A DNA stretch of 64,000 nucleotides from assembly GCA_028281765.1 (NCBI GenBank), contig JANQJF010000056.1, positions 1 through 64,000 on the forward strand. The letters run 5' to 3'. This document shows positions 50,844 to 60,109 of this stretch, piece after piece. The notes under the pieces are model-generated. The model ran no database searches, was not told where the DNA came from, and saw nothing but the letters and a program-made list of their open reading frames with translations. Source of the stretch: Planctomycetota bacterium (GTDB taxonomy: Bacteria; Planctomycetota; UBA1135; UBA2386). The position numbers and the translations under genes were made by a program. The stretch's first letter is position 1; each line of letters starts with the position of its first letter.

Positions 50844-51827
50844 GTGCTGCACCTGCTCCGATGCGTCCTCCTGTCGTCGCTCGCCGCGACCGCCATCCAC
50901 GCGCAGAAGGCCGTCGTGCCGGCGGCGGGCGAGCTCAACGACTACGTGCTCGAGGTTCTCCGTGCGTATCCGGACGACGGCACGCACACCTACCACTGGC
51001 CGCGCGGCAAGGGCTCGAAGTGGCGCGGCTGCACCAAGGATCTCGAGTACGCCGGCGAGACGCTGTGTGCGGGCGACGAGAAAAGGCGCGCCTACTGCTG
51101 CGGATTGACGTTCGAAGTGTTCCTCGACGCGTGGCGGCTCTGGTGTGAGCGAACGAAGCGGCCGTGGCGCATCGCGGACATGAAGCTCGCCGACGTGCGC
51201 AAACTGCAGACGCAGTGGTTCGGTTCGGCGCGGGACCGCACGTGCATCCGCACCGCGCTCGTCGAGAACGACCTCGGGGAAGAGGTCGAGGGGTTGGAGC
51301 GGGCGCGCCCGGGCGACTTCGTCCAGCTGTGGCGGACGAAGGGCAGTGGTCATTCGGTCGTGTTCCTCGATTGGGTTCGCGATCGCGACGAATCGATCAT
51401 CGGCTTGAAATACTGGTCGACGCAGAAGTCGACGAACGGCATCGGGACGCGCGTCGAGTACTTCGAGCGAGACGGCAAGCCCGGCGTCACGCGGAAGGAG
51501 TTCTACCTGTGCCGCGTCGGCAAGGGTGGGGCACCGAAGCCCGGACGGTATCCGTGCGCGGGTCTGTTGGACGACGAGAAGGCCGAGGTCGCGGGCGAAC
51601 TGCGACTTCGGAAGGGTGGCGCGTTCCGTCTGCGATTCACGGTGCGAACGAGCGGAGCGGATTCGAAGCCGATCGAACTGTCCGGGCGTTGGACTCGCCC
51701 GGCGGGTGACCTGGTTCTTCGCGCGGAGCTCGAGAACGGTGACGTTCGCGAACTCCCGGCCTCGTGGACCGGCGATGCCGTGCACTACGTCGGTGCGTGT
51801 GGCACGCTCGTGTTCCGCCGCAAGTAG
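50844..51827 (+). CDS. secreted NlpC/P60-like cysteine-peptidase-like protein
   Basis: A 327-residue exported protein starting at GTG 50844 with a signal peptide (VLHLLRCVLLSSLAATAIHA). It shows the outline of an NlpC/P60 or CHAP domain: a Cys with a helix after it (RRAYCCGLTFEVFLDAW) and a later His in PGDFVQLWRTKGSGHSVVFL, the typical GD.....GH(S/V)V pattern. A C-terminal beta domain with about 100 residues follows, ending TLVFRRK. Peptidoglycan amidase or endopeptidase activity is possible but unproven. It sits between the large secreted protein and lysA. Confidence 0.65.
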   Translation: MLHLLRCVLLSSLAATAIHAQKAVVPAAGELNDYVLEVLRAYPDDGTHTYHWPRGKGSKWRGCTKDLEYAGETLCAGDEKRRAYCCGLTFEVFLDAWRLWCERTKRPWRIADMKLADVRKLQTQWFGSARDRTCIRTALVENDLGEEVEGLERARPGDFVQLWRTKGSGHSVVFLDWVRDRDESIIGLKYWSTQKSTNGIGTRVEYFERDGKPGVTRKEFYLCRVGKGGAPKPGRYPCAGLLDDEKAEVAGELRLRKGGAFRLRFTVRTSGADSKPIELSGRWTRPAGDLVLRAELENGDVRELPASWTGDAVHYVGACGTLVFRRK

Positions 51828-51870
51828 TGGGTCTGGCGGCCCTCGAGTCTCGCGCTAGCATCCTCCCGAC

Positions 51871-53133
51871 ATGACCGACGAAGTTCGATTCCCGACGGCG
51901 CGCGCTGACATCGCCGGTCGCCCGATCGCGTCGCTCGCGACGGAATTCGGCACCCCGCTGTACGTCTACGACGCGGCCACGGTCCGCGAACGGATTGCAC
52001 AGCTTTCTGCGTTCGACGTCGTGCGGTACGCGCAGAAGGCGAACTCGAACCTCGGGGTGCTCGATCTGGTGCGCCGCGAAGGCGCGGTCGTCGACGCCGT
52101 GAGCGCCGGCGAGTGCCTGCGTGCGCTTCGCGCCGGGTTCGCCCCGAACGGTAAACCGCACGGGATCGTCTACACCGCGGACATCCTCGATCAGGCGGCG
52201 CTCGACGTCGTGTTCGAGCACGGGATCCACGTGAACTGCGGCTCGGTCGACATGATCGAACAGCTGGGTGCCCGCGCACCCGGCGGCGCGGCCACGCTAC
52301 GGGTCAACCCCGGCTTCGGCCACGGGCACAGCCAGAAGGTGAACACGGGCGGAGAAGGATCCAAGCACGGCATCTGGCACGACGAGCTCGAGGCCGCCGT
52401 CGAGGCTGCGCATCGGCACGGCCTGCGGGTCACCGGTGTCCATTCGCACATCGGTTCGGGTGTCGACATGGAGCACCTGCGGCGCGTGGCCGCCGCGGTG
52501 TGCGGGTTCGCGCGGCGCGTCGGGTCCGAGGTCGAGACGGTGAGCGCCGGCGGCGGTTTGACCGTGCCGTATCGCGATGGTGATCCGCGTGTCGATCCGT
52601 CGGCGTACTTCGCGATTTGGAACGAGGAGCGCGAATCGCTGCAACAAGAGTTCGGCCATGCGGTCTCTCTCGAGATCGAGCCGGGCCGGTTCCTCGTCGC
52701 GGAGTCCGGGTTCCTCGTGACTCAGATCCGCGCCGTCAAGCGCATGGGATCGAAGACCTACTACTTGGTCGACGCGGGCTTCAACGTGCTCGCGCGTCCG
52801 GTGATGTACGGGTCGTACCATCCGATCTCCGTCGCAGTCGACACCGACGTGCCGTTGCAGGACGTCGTCGTGGCCGGTCCCCTCTGCGAGTCGGGGGACA
52901 TCTTCACTCAGGCGGAAGGTGGGTTCGTCGAGACGAGGCGGCTTCCGGTCGCCGCGGTCGGCGATTTCCTGACGATCGAATGCGCGGGCGCATACGCGTT
53001 CTCGATGAGTTCCAACTACAACTCGAAGCGGTTTGTCGCGGAAGTGCTGCTCGACGGTGGCCATGCGCACGTGGTGCGCGAGCGGCAGCCGTTCGAGGAT
53101 TTGTGGCGCGGGGAGCGAATCCCCGAGAGCTGA
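51871..53133 (+). CDS. lysA: diaminopimelate decarboxylase
   Basis: PLP enzyme that makes lysine from meso-diaminopimelate. The 420-residue chain has the family pattern: RYAQKANSN with the Schiff-base lysine (K57 area), GVHSHIGSG, the C-terminal active-site cysteine in CESGDIFTQ and AGAYAFSMSSNYNSK near the end. The barrel and Greek-key domains are full length. ATG 51871 starts the gene 43 bases after the cysteine-peptidase gene. It is not in a lys or dap operon here. Cells that carry it likely use DAP-type biosynthesis. Confidence 0.95.
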   Translation: MTDEVRFPTARADIAGRPIASLATEFGTPLYVYDAATVRERIAQLSAFDVVRYAQKANSNLGVLDLVRREGAVVDAVSAGECLRALRAGFAPNGKPHGIVYTADILDQAALDVVFEHGIHVNCGSVDMIEQLGARAPGGAATLRVNPGFGHGHSQKVNTGGEGSKHGIWHDELEAAVEAAHRHGLRVTGVHSHIGSGVDMEHLRRVAAAVCGFARRVGSEVETVSAGGGLTVPYRDGDPRVDPSAYFAIWNEERESLQQEFGHAVSLEIEPGRFLVAESGFLVTQIRAVKRMGSKTYYLVDAGFNVLARPVMYGSYHPISVAVDTDVPLQDVVVAGPLCESGDIFTQAEGGFVETRRLPVAAVGDFLTIECAGAYAFSMSSNYNSKRFVAEVLLDGGHAHVVRERQPFEDLWRGERIPES

Positions 53134-53149
53134 GATCGGTGAGGTTCGC

Positions 53150-53176
53150 ATGAACCCCGACGACTACCTGGCGTGA
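53150..53176 (+). CDS. possible 8-codon leader peptide ORF
   Basis: MNPDDYLA is encoded between lysA and the hydratase gene, with GTGAGG five bases before its ATG. It could be a translated leader that controls the downstream gene, but chance is a real possibility because it is so short. Confidence 0.2.
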   Translation: MNPDDYLA

Positions 53177-53207
53177 CCGCGTCGGGACCCGTAGGTTGCT
53201 TCGCCCC

Positions 53208-53996
53208 ATGACTTACCCCGCCTTCGAGACCCTGGCCGTCGACCGCGACGGCGCCGTCTTGCGCGTCAAGCTCAACCGCCCCGACGTCCGGAACGCGTTC
53301 AACGGCGCGGTCGTGGACGAGCTGCAGACGGCGTTCCGTATCGCGAGTGACGACGAGCAGGCACGGGTCGTCGTCTTGTCCGGCGAAGGCAAGAGCTTCT
53401 CCGCGGGTGCGGACCTGTCGTGGATGAAGGAGCAGGCCACGCTCGACGCCGCGGCCAACGAGAGCGGCGCCGCCCACATGGCCAACATGTTCTTGTCGAT
53501 CGCACGGTGCGCGAAGCCCGTCGTCGCGCGGATTCACGGTCATGCTCTCGGTGGGGGATCGGGACTGACCGCGAGCGCGGATATCGCGATTGCGACCGAG
53601 GACACGATGTTCGGGCTCACGGAGGTGAAGCTCGGGATCGTGCCGGCCGTCATCTCGCCGTTCGTCATGCAGAAGATCGGCGCCGGTCGGGCGCGTCGCT
53701 TGTTCTTGACCGGAGAACGATTCGACGGTCGAGAAGCGGAGCGCATCGGTCTCGTCAGCGAGGCCGTGCCCGCGGATCAGCTCGATGCCCGAATCGACGC
53801 GGTCGTCGCGGATCTGCTGAGCTCCGGCCCGTGCGCGGTGGCGAGCGCGAAGGAGCTGATCCGCGCGGTCGAGCCGCTGTCGCTGGAAGACGCGATTCCG
53901 GTGACTTCGAAGTGGATCGCCGACTTGCGAGCGACTCCCGAAGCCAACGAGGGTATGTCCGCGTTTCTCGACAAGCGCAAACCAGATTGGATGTGA
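53208..53996 (+). CDS. enoyl-CoA hydratase/methylglutaconyl-CoA hydratase-like protein
   Basis: A 262-residue crotonase-fold protein. The oxyanion-hole motifs are GEGKSFSAGADLSWMKEQA and HGHALGGGSGLTASADIAIA, and FGLTEVKLGIVPAVISPFV is typical of methylglutaconyl-CoA hydratases, the step after methylcrotonyl-CoA carboxylation in leucine breakdown. Since an MCC-type beta subunit is 7 kb upstream, this function is plausible, but other hydratases are not excluded. ATG 53208 is used; a TTG four codons upstream is also open. It overlaps the next gene by one base (TGATG). Confidence 0.88.
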   Translation: MTYPAFETLAVDRDGAVLRVKLNRPDVRNAFNGAVVDELQTAFRIASDDEQARVVVLSGEGKSFSAGADLSWMKEQATLDAAANESGAAHMANMFLSIARCAKPVVARIHGHALGGGSGLTASADIAIATEDTMFGLTEVKLGIVPAVISPFVMQKIGAGRARRLFLTGERFDGREAERIGLVSEAVPADQLDARIDAVVADLLSSGPCAVASAKELIRAVEPLSLEDAIPVTSKWIADLRATPEANEGMSAFLDKRKPDWM

Positions 53997-55417
53997 TGAG
54001 AGTCCTCGGGCTCGCGATCACGTTGTGGGGATTGGCCGCGTGCGGAGGCGCGCCGCCGGTCGATCCGGCGCCGCCGTCGGATCCCGGGCGGGATGCCGAG
54101 CAGCGTGATCCGGTCGTCGAAGCCGATACCAGACCAGACCTTCCGCCGATCGCCCTCCGGCTGTCCGAACTCGCGAGTGACGACGGTCAGGCGCACGAGG
54201 CTCTCCGTGAGCTGACGCGGGGTGCGCCGGCGCGCGCCGTCGGTTCGCCTGCTCTGCAGCGGGCCGAGGACTGGGCGACCGGGATGATGCGCGAGCTCGG
54301 CTTGACGGATGTGCACCGTGAGCCCGTCGTCGTGACTCGGTGGAAGCGCGGGGCCGCTCCGACTCTGGTGATGGAGCCGAAGAGCGGCGCCGTCCCGTTG
54401 ACGATGCTCGCGGTCCCGGGCAGCAACGGGACAGCGAGGCGCGGATACCGACGTCGCGTGGAGCGATTCGTGGACCTGAAGCAGTTCGCGGAAGCCGGGC
54501 GCAACGCGAAGGGTTCGATCGTGTTCTGGGACCCGCCGCTGCCGGCGTCTGACGCCCTGGCGCGGTCCGCCTACCACGCCGCGTGCGCGGCCATCGAACG
54601 AGGGATTCGTGAGGCGACGCGTCGCCGGGCTGCCGTGGTCCTCGTTCGGTCTCCGACGTCGGAGATGGACGACCATCCGCGTCTCCTGTCCATCGATACC
54701 GGCAAGATCCCCGTCGGTGTCCTGAGTCCGCGTTCTGCGCAGCTCTTGGAGGCCGAGCTGGCGCGCGGCGAATTGCTGCGTGCGCGGTACGTGCTGCCGT
54801 GCTCGCGTGACGTCGAACCGGCCATTGTGAGCAACGTCGTCGGCGAATGGCGTGGCGCGACGCGACCCGACGAGATCATCCTCCTCGCGGCGCGACTCGA
54901 CGGATGGGATGTTGGCCAGGGTGCGCACGAACACGGCGCGGACGTGGTGCAGTGTCTCGAAGCGATGCGCTTGCTGATTGCGAGCGGTGCGCGATTGGAC
55001 CGCACGGTCCGAGTGGTTCTGTACGTCGATGGCGACTTGCCTGGCCGGGGACTCGGCAGCTACGCGCGTGATCACTGGACTGAGCTCAGCCAGCACTTCG
55101 CCGTGGTGTCGTCCGATACGCTCGGTTTCTCGCCGGTCGCGTTCACGACCGCGGGAGACGACGCGACGGTCGACGGCGCGATCGGAGCGCTGGCGCGACT
55201 CGACGTGATCCGGCTCGTGGATGATCGGCTCGAGGATCGCCTGCGCGTGTTGCGGGAATCCGGAGTGTCCACGCTGGCGCTGCGATCCCGGGAGGAACAG
55301 TCGCTCTCTCTGTGTCGTTGCACACTCGATCGCTTCGATTCCGTAGCACCGCAGGTGCTCGAGCGTGGCGCGGCGCTGCTTGCGTGCGTGGCGGCTCAGC
55401 TCGCGCGCTCGAGCTGA
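53996..55417 (+). CDS. M28-like lipoprotein with degenerate metal site
   Basis: A 473-residue lipoprotein with a lipobox (WGLAACGG, Cys near residue 16) and an M28 peptidase (carboxypeptidase Q-like) fold in the second half. The first metal motif of active enzymes, H-x-D-S-W-D-x-G-x-G-A-x-D-D, reads RLDGWDVGQGAHEHGADV here, so the His and the bridging Asp are lost. The later segment AVVSSDTLGFSPVAF fits the third metal region. It is probably a non-catalytic relative, perhaps a binding protein. ATG overlaps the hydratase stop (TGATG). It converges on the next gene with one base between. Confidence 0.72.
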   Translation: MRVLGLAITLWGLAACGGAPPVDPAPPSDPGRDAEQRDPVVEADTRPDLPPIALRLSELASDDGQAHEALRELTRGAPARAVGSPALQRAEDWATGMMRELGLTDVHREPVVVTRWKRGAAPTLVMEPKSGAVPLTMLAVPGSNGTARRGYRRRVERFVDLKQFAEAGRNAKGSIVFWDPPLPASDALARSAYHAACAAIERGIREATRRRAAVVLVRSPTSEMDDHPRLLSIDTGKIPVGVLSPRSAQLLEAELARGELLRARYVLPCSRDVEPAIVSNVVGEWRGATRPDEIILLAARLDGWDVGQGAHEHGADVVQCLEAMRLLIASGARLDRTVRVVLYVDGDLPGRGLGSYARDHWTELSQHFAVVSSDTLGFSPVAFTTAGDDATVDGAIGALARLDVIRLVDDRLEDRLRVLRESGVSTLALRSREEQSLSLCRCTLDRFDSVAPQVLERGAALLACVAAQLARSS

Positions 55418-55418
55418 T

Positions 55419-56033
55419 TCACATCGCGGCGAGCGTGCCGAGGAGCCCGAGACCCACGAGCAATCGAACGGGCAAGCTGCGGAGGCACACGCCGGTAGTC
55501 TTGGGTGCGATCAGCGCGACGCCGTGCATGGCGCCGTAGGCCGCGACGGTCGCGACCCAATAGCTGGCCGGAATCCATCGTCCTTCGCCGCCGAACTTCG
55601 TCGCGAACTCCGACGCGAAAAAGAAGAAGATGACCGGCACCGTCATCGCGGCGTTCAGCCGCAGAGTCGCCACGGAACGGGCGCGCGCGCGCGCGGCGCC
55701 GAAGCGCAGTCCCGGCCACACGACGAACCACACGTTGAACCATTGGATGGACGCCACCCCGACTCCGGTCACGAGCAGCGTCATCGACGGAACGCGGAAC
55801 GGCACGCCGCGTGCGCTTCGCACCGTGACGATCGCCCACGCGCCCACGAATGCGACCATGGCGAGCCAGCGGAGCCACCACCAGTCGTCTCGTTGCGCGG
55901 TCGCACTCGGCGCCTCCTCGGTCGTGCGCATGCTCGCCCGGATCTGTAGCCCCAGCCAGGCGAGGCCACTGAGTACGGTCACGGTGTAGAGCACGGCGAT
56001 AACGCCGCGGTGCGAGAGGAGGTCAGCCAGCAT
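55419..56033 (-). CDS. membrane protein resembling the PuuD N-terminal domain
   Basis: A 204-residue protein with about five membrane helices (VIAVLYTVTVLSGLAWLGL and LLVTGVGVASIQWFNVWFVV among them). The QWFNVWFVVWPGLRFG region, then RLNAAMTVPVIFFFFASEF, resembles the membrane domain of PuuD-type urate oxidases (NVW..IWP...SR.N..LS.P.LF), but no cytochrome c domain follows. The family link is tentative. It lies 104 bases after the transglutaminase gene on the same strand. The function is unknown. Confidence 0.5.
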   Translation of the reverse strand: MLADLLSHRGVIAVLYTVTVLSGLAWLGLQIRASMRTTEEAPSATAQRDDWWWLRWLAMVAFVGAWAIVTVRSARGVPFRVPSMTLLVTGVGVASIQWFNVWFVVWPGLRFGAARARARSVATLRLNAAMTVPVIFFFFASEFATKFGGEGRWIPASYWVATVAAYGAMHGVALIAPKTTGVCLRSLPVRLLVGLGLLGTLAAM

Positions 56034-56137
56034 GAGGAGTCGGGCAGACAGCCTACGACCTTCCCGTCGGTTTGCGAATCCGAGAACCGTGGGGCTGTCC
56101 GAGCGGCGTTGCCGAGGGTCGATTCAGCAGGAGCGAC

Positions 56138-58039
56138 TCAGCTCCGGTACCGGACCGCCTCGTGGGCGACGGTCGCGTGTTCGAGCTCCGCAAAAGCGTC
56201 CGGCTCCAGTTCGACCCGGAGGAGCAGCTCCCTCGGCGTCTCCGCCGGCTCGAGGACCAGACCGTTCCGTGCGAGCGCGTCTCGGTACTCTCGCGCGGGA
56301 TCCGGATCGCGGCGGCGTGTGCGGAGTCGGCGACGGGAGAGCACCAGCCCGACGAACACGAGGAGTCCGGTGCCCGTGCCGATCGGTGATTCCAGCGCGA
56401 TCGAGACGAGCATCGACGGAAGCGCGATCAGCCACCGCAGCACGGCGGTGTGCGCGTCTGCATCGAACTGGATCAGGCTACGCCACATGTCCTCGAGGGA
56501 CGTCACGAACGCGGCCCAGCCCGACTCCTCGATCGTCATCTCGGCCGCGGGCGTCGCGTCGGCGCTGATCCATCCGTGCTCGGGATCCCATGCCTCGACC
56601 CAAGCGTGTGCATGCGCGTCCCGGACGAGGAACTCGCGGGCGGACTCGTCCCACTCACTGACGCGGTAGCCGGTGACCACGCGGCAGGGAATCTGCTTGA
56701 TGCGCAGCATCAGGGCGAGAGCCGTGGCGAAGTACTCGCAGTGGCCGCCGCCAGTCCCCGAGACGAACTCTTCGAGATCGCGCGCGGCTCCGCGCTCTCC
56801 GGGAAGCAGGTACTTGTAGGTGCGCGACAGGTAGTCCGTGCACGCTTCGACGATCTCGCGGCGAGAGGCTTCGCGGTCGAGCTTCTCGAGCGCGTCGTAG
56901 ACGCGGTAGCGCAGCTCCTCGGGGACCTGGAGTCTGTCGACACGCTGATACTGCACGAGCCGGTTGCCGGTATCCGCGCCGAGCTTCGCGTTCCCGAGTT
57001 CGAGCTCGTACTCGAGCGGGCCCTCTCCGTCGTAACGGAACGTGCCGTCGGTGAACGGATCCGCGTACGTCGGACGTGGGAATCGGACTTCGTGTGCCGC
57101 GATCGGCATGAACACGCGGCTCGGCACCGGCGGCGGACAGTAGACGTGGATACGCGCCGTGCTCTTGCCGGTGTACTTCCGAGTCCAGATGCGGCTGTCG
57201 AAGTCCTCCCAGTCACCGTCGGTCGGCAGCAGGGTCGTCTTCTGCGGCAGCGGGGTGCTGCGCCAGCCGCGCGTGTCGTAGTCGCTGAGGGTTGCCCCAC
57301 GCCAGAGTTCCGGCACGACGGCGCGGTCTCCTTCCAGGACGCGAACGCGCATGACGATGCGCTGCCGGACCGTCGTCGCGGACGTCTGGCCCAACCGAAT
57401 CTCTTCCGTGAAGCCGACGCTCGCCGAGTAGTCGGTGGGCAGGATGTCGTCGCCGACGAAACCCTGACGCCGGAAGTCGCGTGGCATCAACGCGAACACG
57501 AGCCCGGTCAGCACGAGCGCCGCGACGGCGCGACCGAAGCTGTGCCGCATCACGACACGGAGCGCGTCGGAATCGATCCGATGCTGCGTCGATGCGATCG
57601 TGCCCATGTGGAGCGCGATCAGCAGGACCACGGCGTAGATCGCGAAGACCGCCGAGAACACGAGGTCCTGGCAGAACAGGCTCGTGACGAGCGCGATCAG
57701 GAACGAGTTGAAGAACAGCAGGTCGGCGCCGGCGTGCCGGCGGATGACGTTCAGCAGGTGCACCTGACAGAACGCGGCGAGAATCAGACCGTCCTCGAGC
57801 AAGAACGTGATACCGGTGGTCATCGCGTCGATCAGCAGGACTGCGAAGATCGCGCAGACGCCGACGTTCCAGGCGATGCGGTAGAGCAGGTTCTCCTGCA
57901 GCCGGACCAGCAGTGGCGAGACCAGGGTCATCGCGTACATCGGCACGAGCCAGTTCATGCCGACCGCGCCGGTGATGTGGACGAACATGATGTTCATCAA
58001 CACGATGAGCATCAGGTGGAACTGGAACGCCGACGTCAT
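56138..58039 (-). CDS. TgpA-like membrane transglutaminase
   Basis: A 633-residue inner-membrane protein of the TgpA type. About five helices lie in the N-terminal 170 residues (e.g. LIVLMNIMFVHITGAV), a periplasmic domain with a transglutaminase-like fold follows, and a last helix lies at about 560-585. The catalytic triad is visible: Cys in GTGGGHCEYFATALALMLR, His in HAHAWVEAWDPEHGW and Asp in ISADATP. DUF58 and MoxR genes precede it, with ATGA overlap to DUF58; these three occur together in many bacteria and have been linked to envelope or chaperone functions. The substrate is unknown. Confidence 0.9.
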   Translation of the reverse strand: MTSAFQFHLMLIVLMNIMFVHITGAVGMNWLVPMYAMTLVSPLLVRLQENLLYRIAWNVGVCAIFAVLLIDAMTTGITFLLEDGLILAAFCQVHLLNVIRRHAGADLLFFNSFLIALVTSLFCQDLVFSAVFAIYAVVLLIALHMGTIASTQHRIDSDALRVVMRHSFGRAVAALVLTGLVFALMPRDFRRQGFVGDDILPTDYSASVGFTEEIRLGQTSATTVRQRIVMRVRVLEGDRAVVPELWRGATLSDYDTRGWRSTPLPQKTTLLPTDGDWEDFDSRIWTRKYTGKSTARIHVYCPPPVPSRVFMPIAAHEVRFPRPTYADPFTDGTFRYDGEGPLEYELELGNAKLGADTGNRLVQYQRVDRLQVPEELRYRVYDALEKLDREASRREIVEACTDYLSRTYKYLLPGERGAARDLEEFVSGTGGGHCEYFATALALMLRIKQIPCRVVTGYRVSEWDESAREFLVRDAHAHAWVEAWDPEHGWISADATPAAEMTIEESGWAAFVTSLEDMWRSLIQFDADAHTAVLRWLIALPSMLVSIALESPIGTGTGLLVFVGLVLSRRRLRTRRRDPDPAREYRDALARNGLVLEPAETPRELLLRVELEPDAFAELEHATVAHEAVRYRS

Positions 58040-59019
58040 CGTGACGCTCCTTCGCCGAGCTCGTCGAGTCGGTGCAGAGCGCCCGGGAGAGCGATCGCCG
58101 CGCCGCTCGTAGCTCGCGGCGGCGCCTTGTCGCTTTCGTCTCGACTGGCGATCGCGAGCCATTTCCACAGCTCGAGTAGCGGGCGCCCGCCGCTCCCGAA
58201 GGACTCTTGGAGTCCCTGCGTGTACAGAACGAGCGGCTGGTCGAGTTCTTGCGCGGTCAGCGCGAGCCGGCTGATCGCCTGCAGCGAACGCTCGAAGTCC
58301 TCGTCGTCACAGCGTGCATCGAACTCGACTTCGATCGCGGCGTCGCCGCGCGGCTCGAACTCCCGCACGATCAGGGAGCGCGGGTTGCGCGCGCTGGCCT
58401 TCCAGTGCACGTGACGGATCGGGTCGCCGACTCGGTACTCTCGGAGCGCGGCGGTCTCGGCGTCACCGCCCGAGGGCGCGAGCGCTTGGCTGGGATCGTC
58501 ATCGCCACGGATCACCGAGCCCTGCTCGAGCAGCTGCTCGGACGACGGCGTGGGGTAGACGGTCAGGTACTTCGGGCCGTCGATCTTGCGGGTGACGAGC
58601 GCGAGCCCCAGCGGATAGGCAGACGCGATCCGGCAGGCGCGAACCTCGTGGATTCCCCGCGGCAGCCGCGGCATTCGGCCGGTGAGTTTGACTTGGCCGT
58701 CGAGCAGGATCGCGCGGCACAGCACGTGGTCCTTCCGGCCGATCGCGAGTTCGACGTGGATGTAGAGCCGTTTCATGGCGCCACCGTCGAGCTCGACTTC
58801 GCATTCGGTCACCGTGTCGGCCGGCATGGCGGCGACGTCGTCGACGTGTCCGGTGACGCCGCGGAGGTTCGTCAGTGTCCACAAGAGGTTGAGCAGGAAG
58901 ACGACCGTCAAGAACGACACCAACAGGAAGAACAGGTTGGTGTACGGACTGGCGAAGTACGCCACTGCCACGAGCGCGTAGAACGCGATCGCCTTCAGGC
59001 CGAACGCCGTGGGCCGCAT
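58036..59019 (-). CDS. DUF58 domain protein
   Basis: A 327-residue membrane-anchored protein. Two N-terminal helices (KAIAFYALVAVAYFASPY and LFFLLVSFLTVVFLLNLLW) precede the DUF58 region, whose hallmark LREYRVGDPIRHVHWKASAR is present near residues 190-210. The protein is likely a vWA-like partner of the MoxR ATPase. It follows MoxR by 8 bases and overlaps the transglutaminase by four, so the three form one operon. Confidence 0.92.
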   Translation of the reverse strand: MRPTAFGLKAIAFYALVAVAYFASPYTNLFFLLVSFLTVVFLLNLLWTLTNLRGVTGHVDDVAAMPADTVTECEVELDGGAMKRLYIHVELAIGRKDHVLCRAILLDGQVKLTGRMPRLPRGIHEVRACRIASAYPLGLALVTRKIDGPKYLTVYPTPSSEQLLEQGSVIRGDDDPSQALAPSGGDAETAALREYRVGDPIRHVHWKASARNPRSLIVREFEPRGDAAIEVEFDARCDDEDFERSLQAISRLALTAQELDQPLVLYTQGLQESFGSGGRPLLELWKWLAIASRDESDKAPPRATSGAAIALPGALHRLDELGEGASR

Positions 59020-59027
59020 GCGTCCGC

Positions 59028-59966
59028 TCAGAGCGCGACGTCGACCGAGTCGACGACTTCACGAACCAGGGCGTCTGCGTCGCCGCCGCCGTGGAGGAAC
59101 ACGCGATGACCGAGAACCGGCACCGCCAGCGCCTTGACGTCGTCGGGTAGCACGTAGTCACGCCCGTCGAGGAACGCGCGCGCCCGGCAGGCGGACAGCC
59201 ACGTCATCGCGGCGCGAGGACTCGCGCCGAGGACGACCGCATCGTGTCGACGAGTCGCCGAGACGATGTCGTAGCAGTACTGCGCGACCGGATCGCTGAT
59301 AGCGACCGTGCGCACACGATCGATCAGTCCGGCCAGGGTCTCGCGGTCGATCACGGGTTCGAGTTTCTCGAGCTCGCGTTCCGGCTCATGGCCGCGATAC
59401 AGGTCGAGTTCGCGATCGGCGTCCGGGTAGCCGAGTCGGACGCGCACCAGGAAGCGGTCCAGCGCGGCCTCCGGCACGGGATACGTGCCGTGGAACTCGA
59501 CGGGGTTGCGAGTCGCGAGAACGATGAAGGGATCCGCGAGTTCGACGGTGCGTCCCTCGATCGACACCCGGCCGTTCTCCATCGCTTCGAGCAGGCACGA
59601 AAGCGTGCGCGGGCTCGTGCGGTTGATTTCGTCGGCCAGAACGAGGTTGGCGAAGAGCGGGCCGCGGATGAACTGGAACTTCTCCGCGTCGCGGCGCCAC
59701 ACCATCGAGCCGACGATGTCCGACGGCATCAGGTCGTTCGTGAACTGCACGCGGTTGAACGCTACGTCGAGGCACCGCGAGACGGTGCGGGCGAGGAGGG
59801 TCTTGCCGGTACCGGGGATGCCCTCGATGAGGACATGACCTCGGCTGAACAGCGAGATCAGGATGGGGTCGAGCACCGAGTCGTCGACGGCAACAACGCT
59901 GCGCACCTGTTGGCGCACCTGGGCGTTGAGCTGGCGGACGTCGATGGTTGTCGCGGAATCCGTCAC
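59028..59966 (-). CDS. MoxR family AAA+ ATPase
   Basis: A 312-residue chaperone-type AAA+ ATPase. Walker A is GIPGTGKT (residues ~50-57), Walker B is LVLADEINRTSPRTLSCLLEAM, the sensor region reads VLATRNPVEFHGTYPVPEAALDRF and the lid has LGASPRAAMTWLSACRARAF. MoxR proteins are thought to help metal insertion or complex assembly in envelope-linked systems. GTG 59966 was chosen (AGAGAAG before it); the frame is open upstream to 60467 in an unrelated shadow. It is the first gene of the MoxR-DUF58-transglutaminase operon. Confidence 0.93.
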   Translation of the reverse strand: MTDSATTIDVRQLNAQVRQQVRSVVAVDDSVLDPILISLFSRGHVLIEGIPGTGKTLLARTVSRCLDVAFNRVQFTNDLMPSDIVGSMVWRRDAEKFQFIRGPLFANLVLADEINRTSPRTLSCLLEAMENGRVSIEGRTVELADPFIVLATRNPVEFHGTYPVPEAALDRFLVRVRLGYPDADRELDLYRGHEPERELEKLEPVIDRETLAGLIDRVRTVAISDPVAQYCYDIVSATRRHDAVVLGASPRAAMTWLSACRARAFLDGRDYVLPDDVKALAVPVLGHRVFLHGGGDADALVREVVDSVDVAL

Positions 59967-60109
59967 GTTGTGGCTTCTCTGTTGCTGGATGCGACATACA
60001 TCGGCAATCCCCGCGTCCGGTCGCCGAGAAAACGAACGCCGGTGCGCATGTCGCGATGGTGTCGGCGCTACGGCGCGAGCTTGGTCAGCCAGAACGGACA
60101 GAGCTCTGA

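Noticed and set aside
56450..58414. 654-codon plus-strand frame opposite the transglutaminase
   Set aside because: The minus frame has a full transglutaminase triad; this is its shadow.
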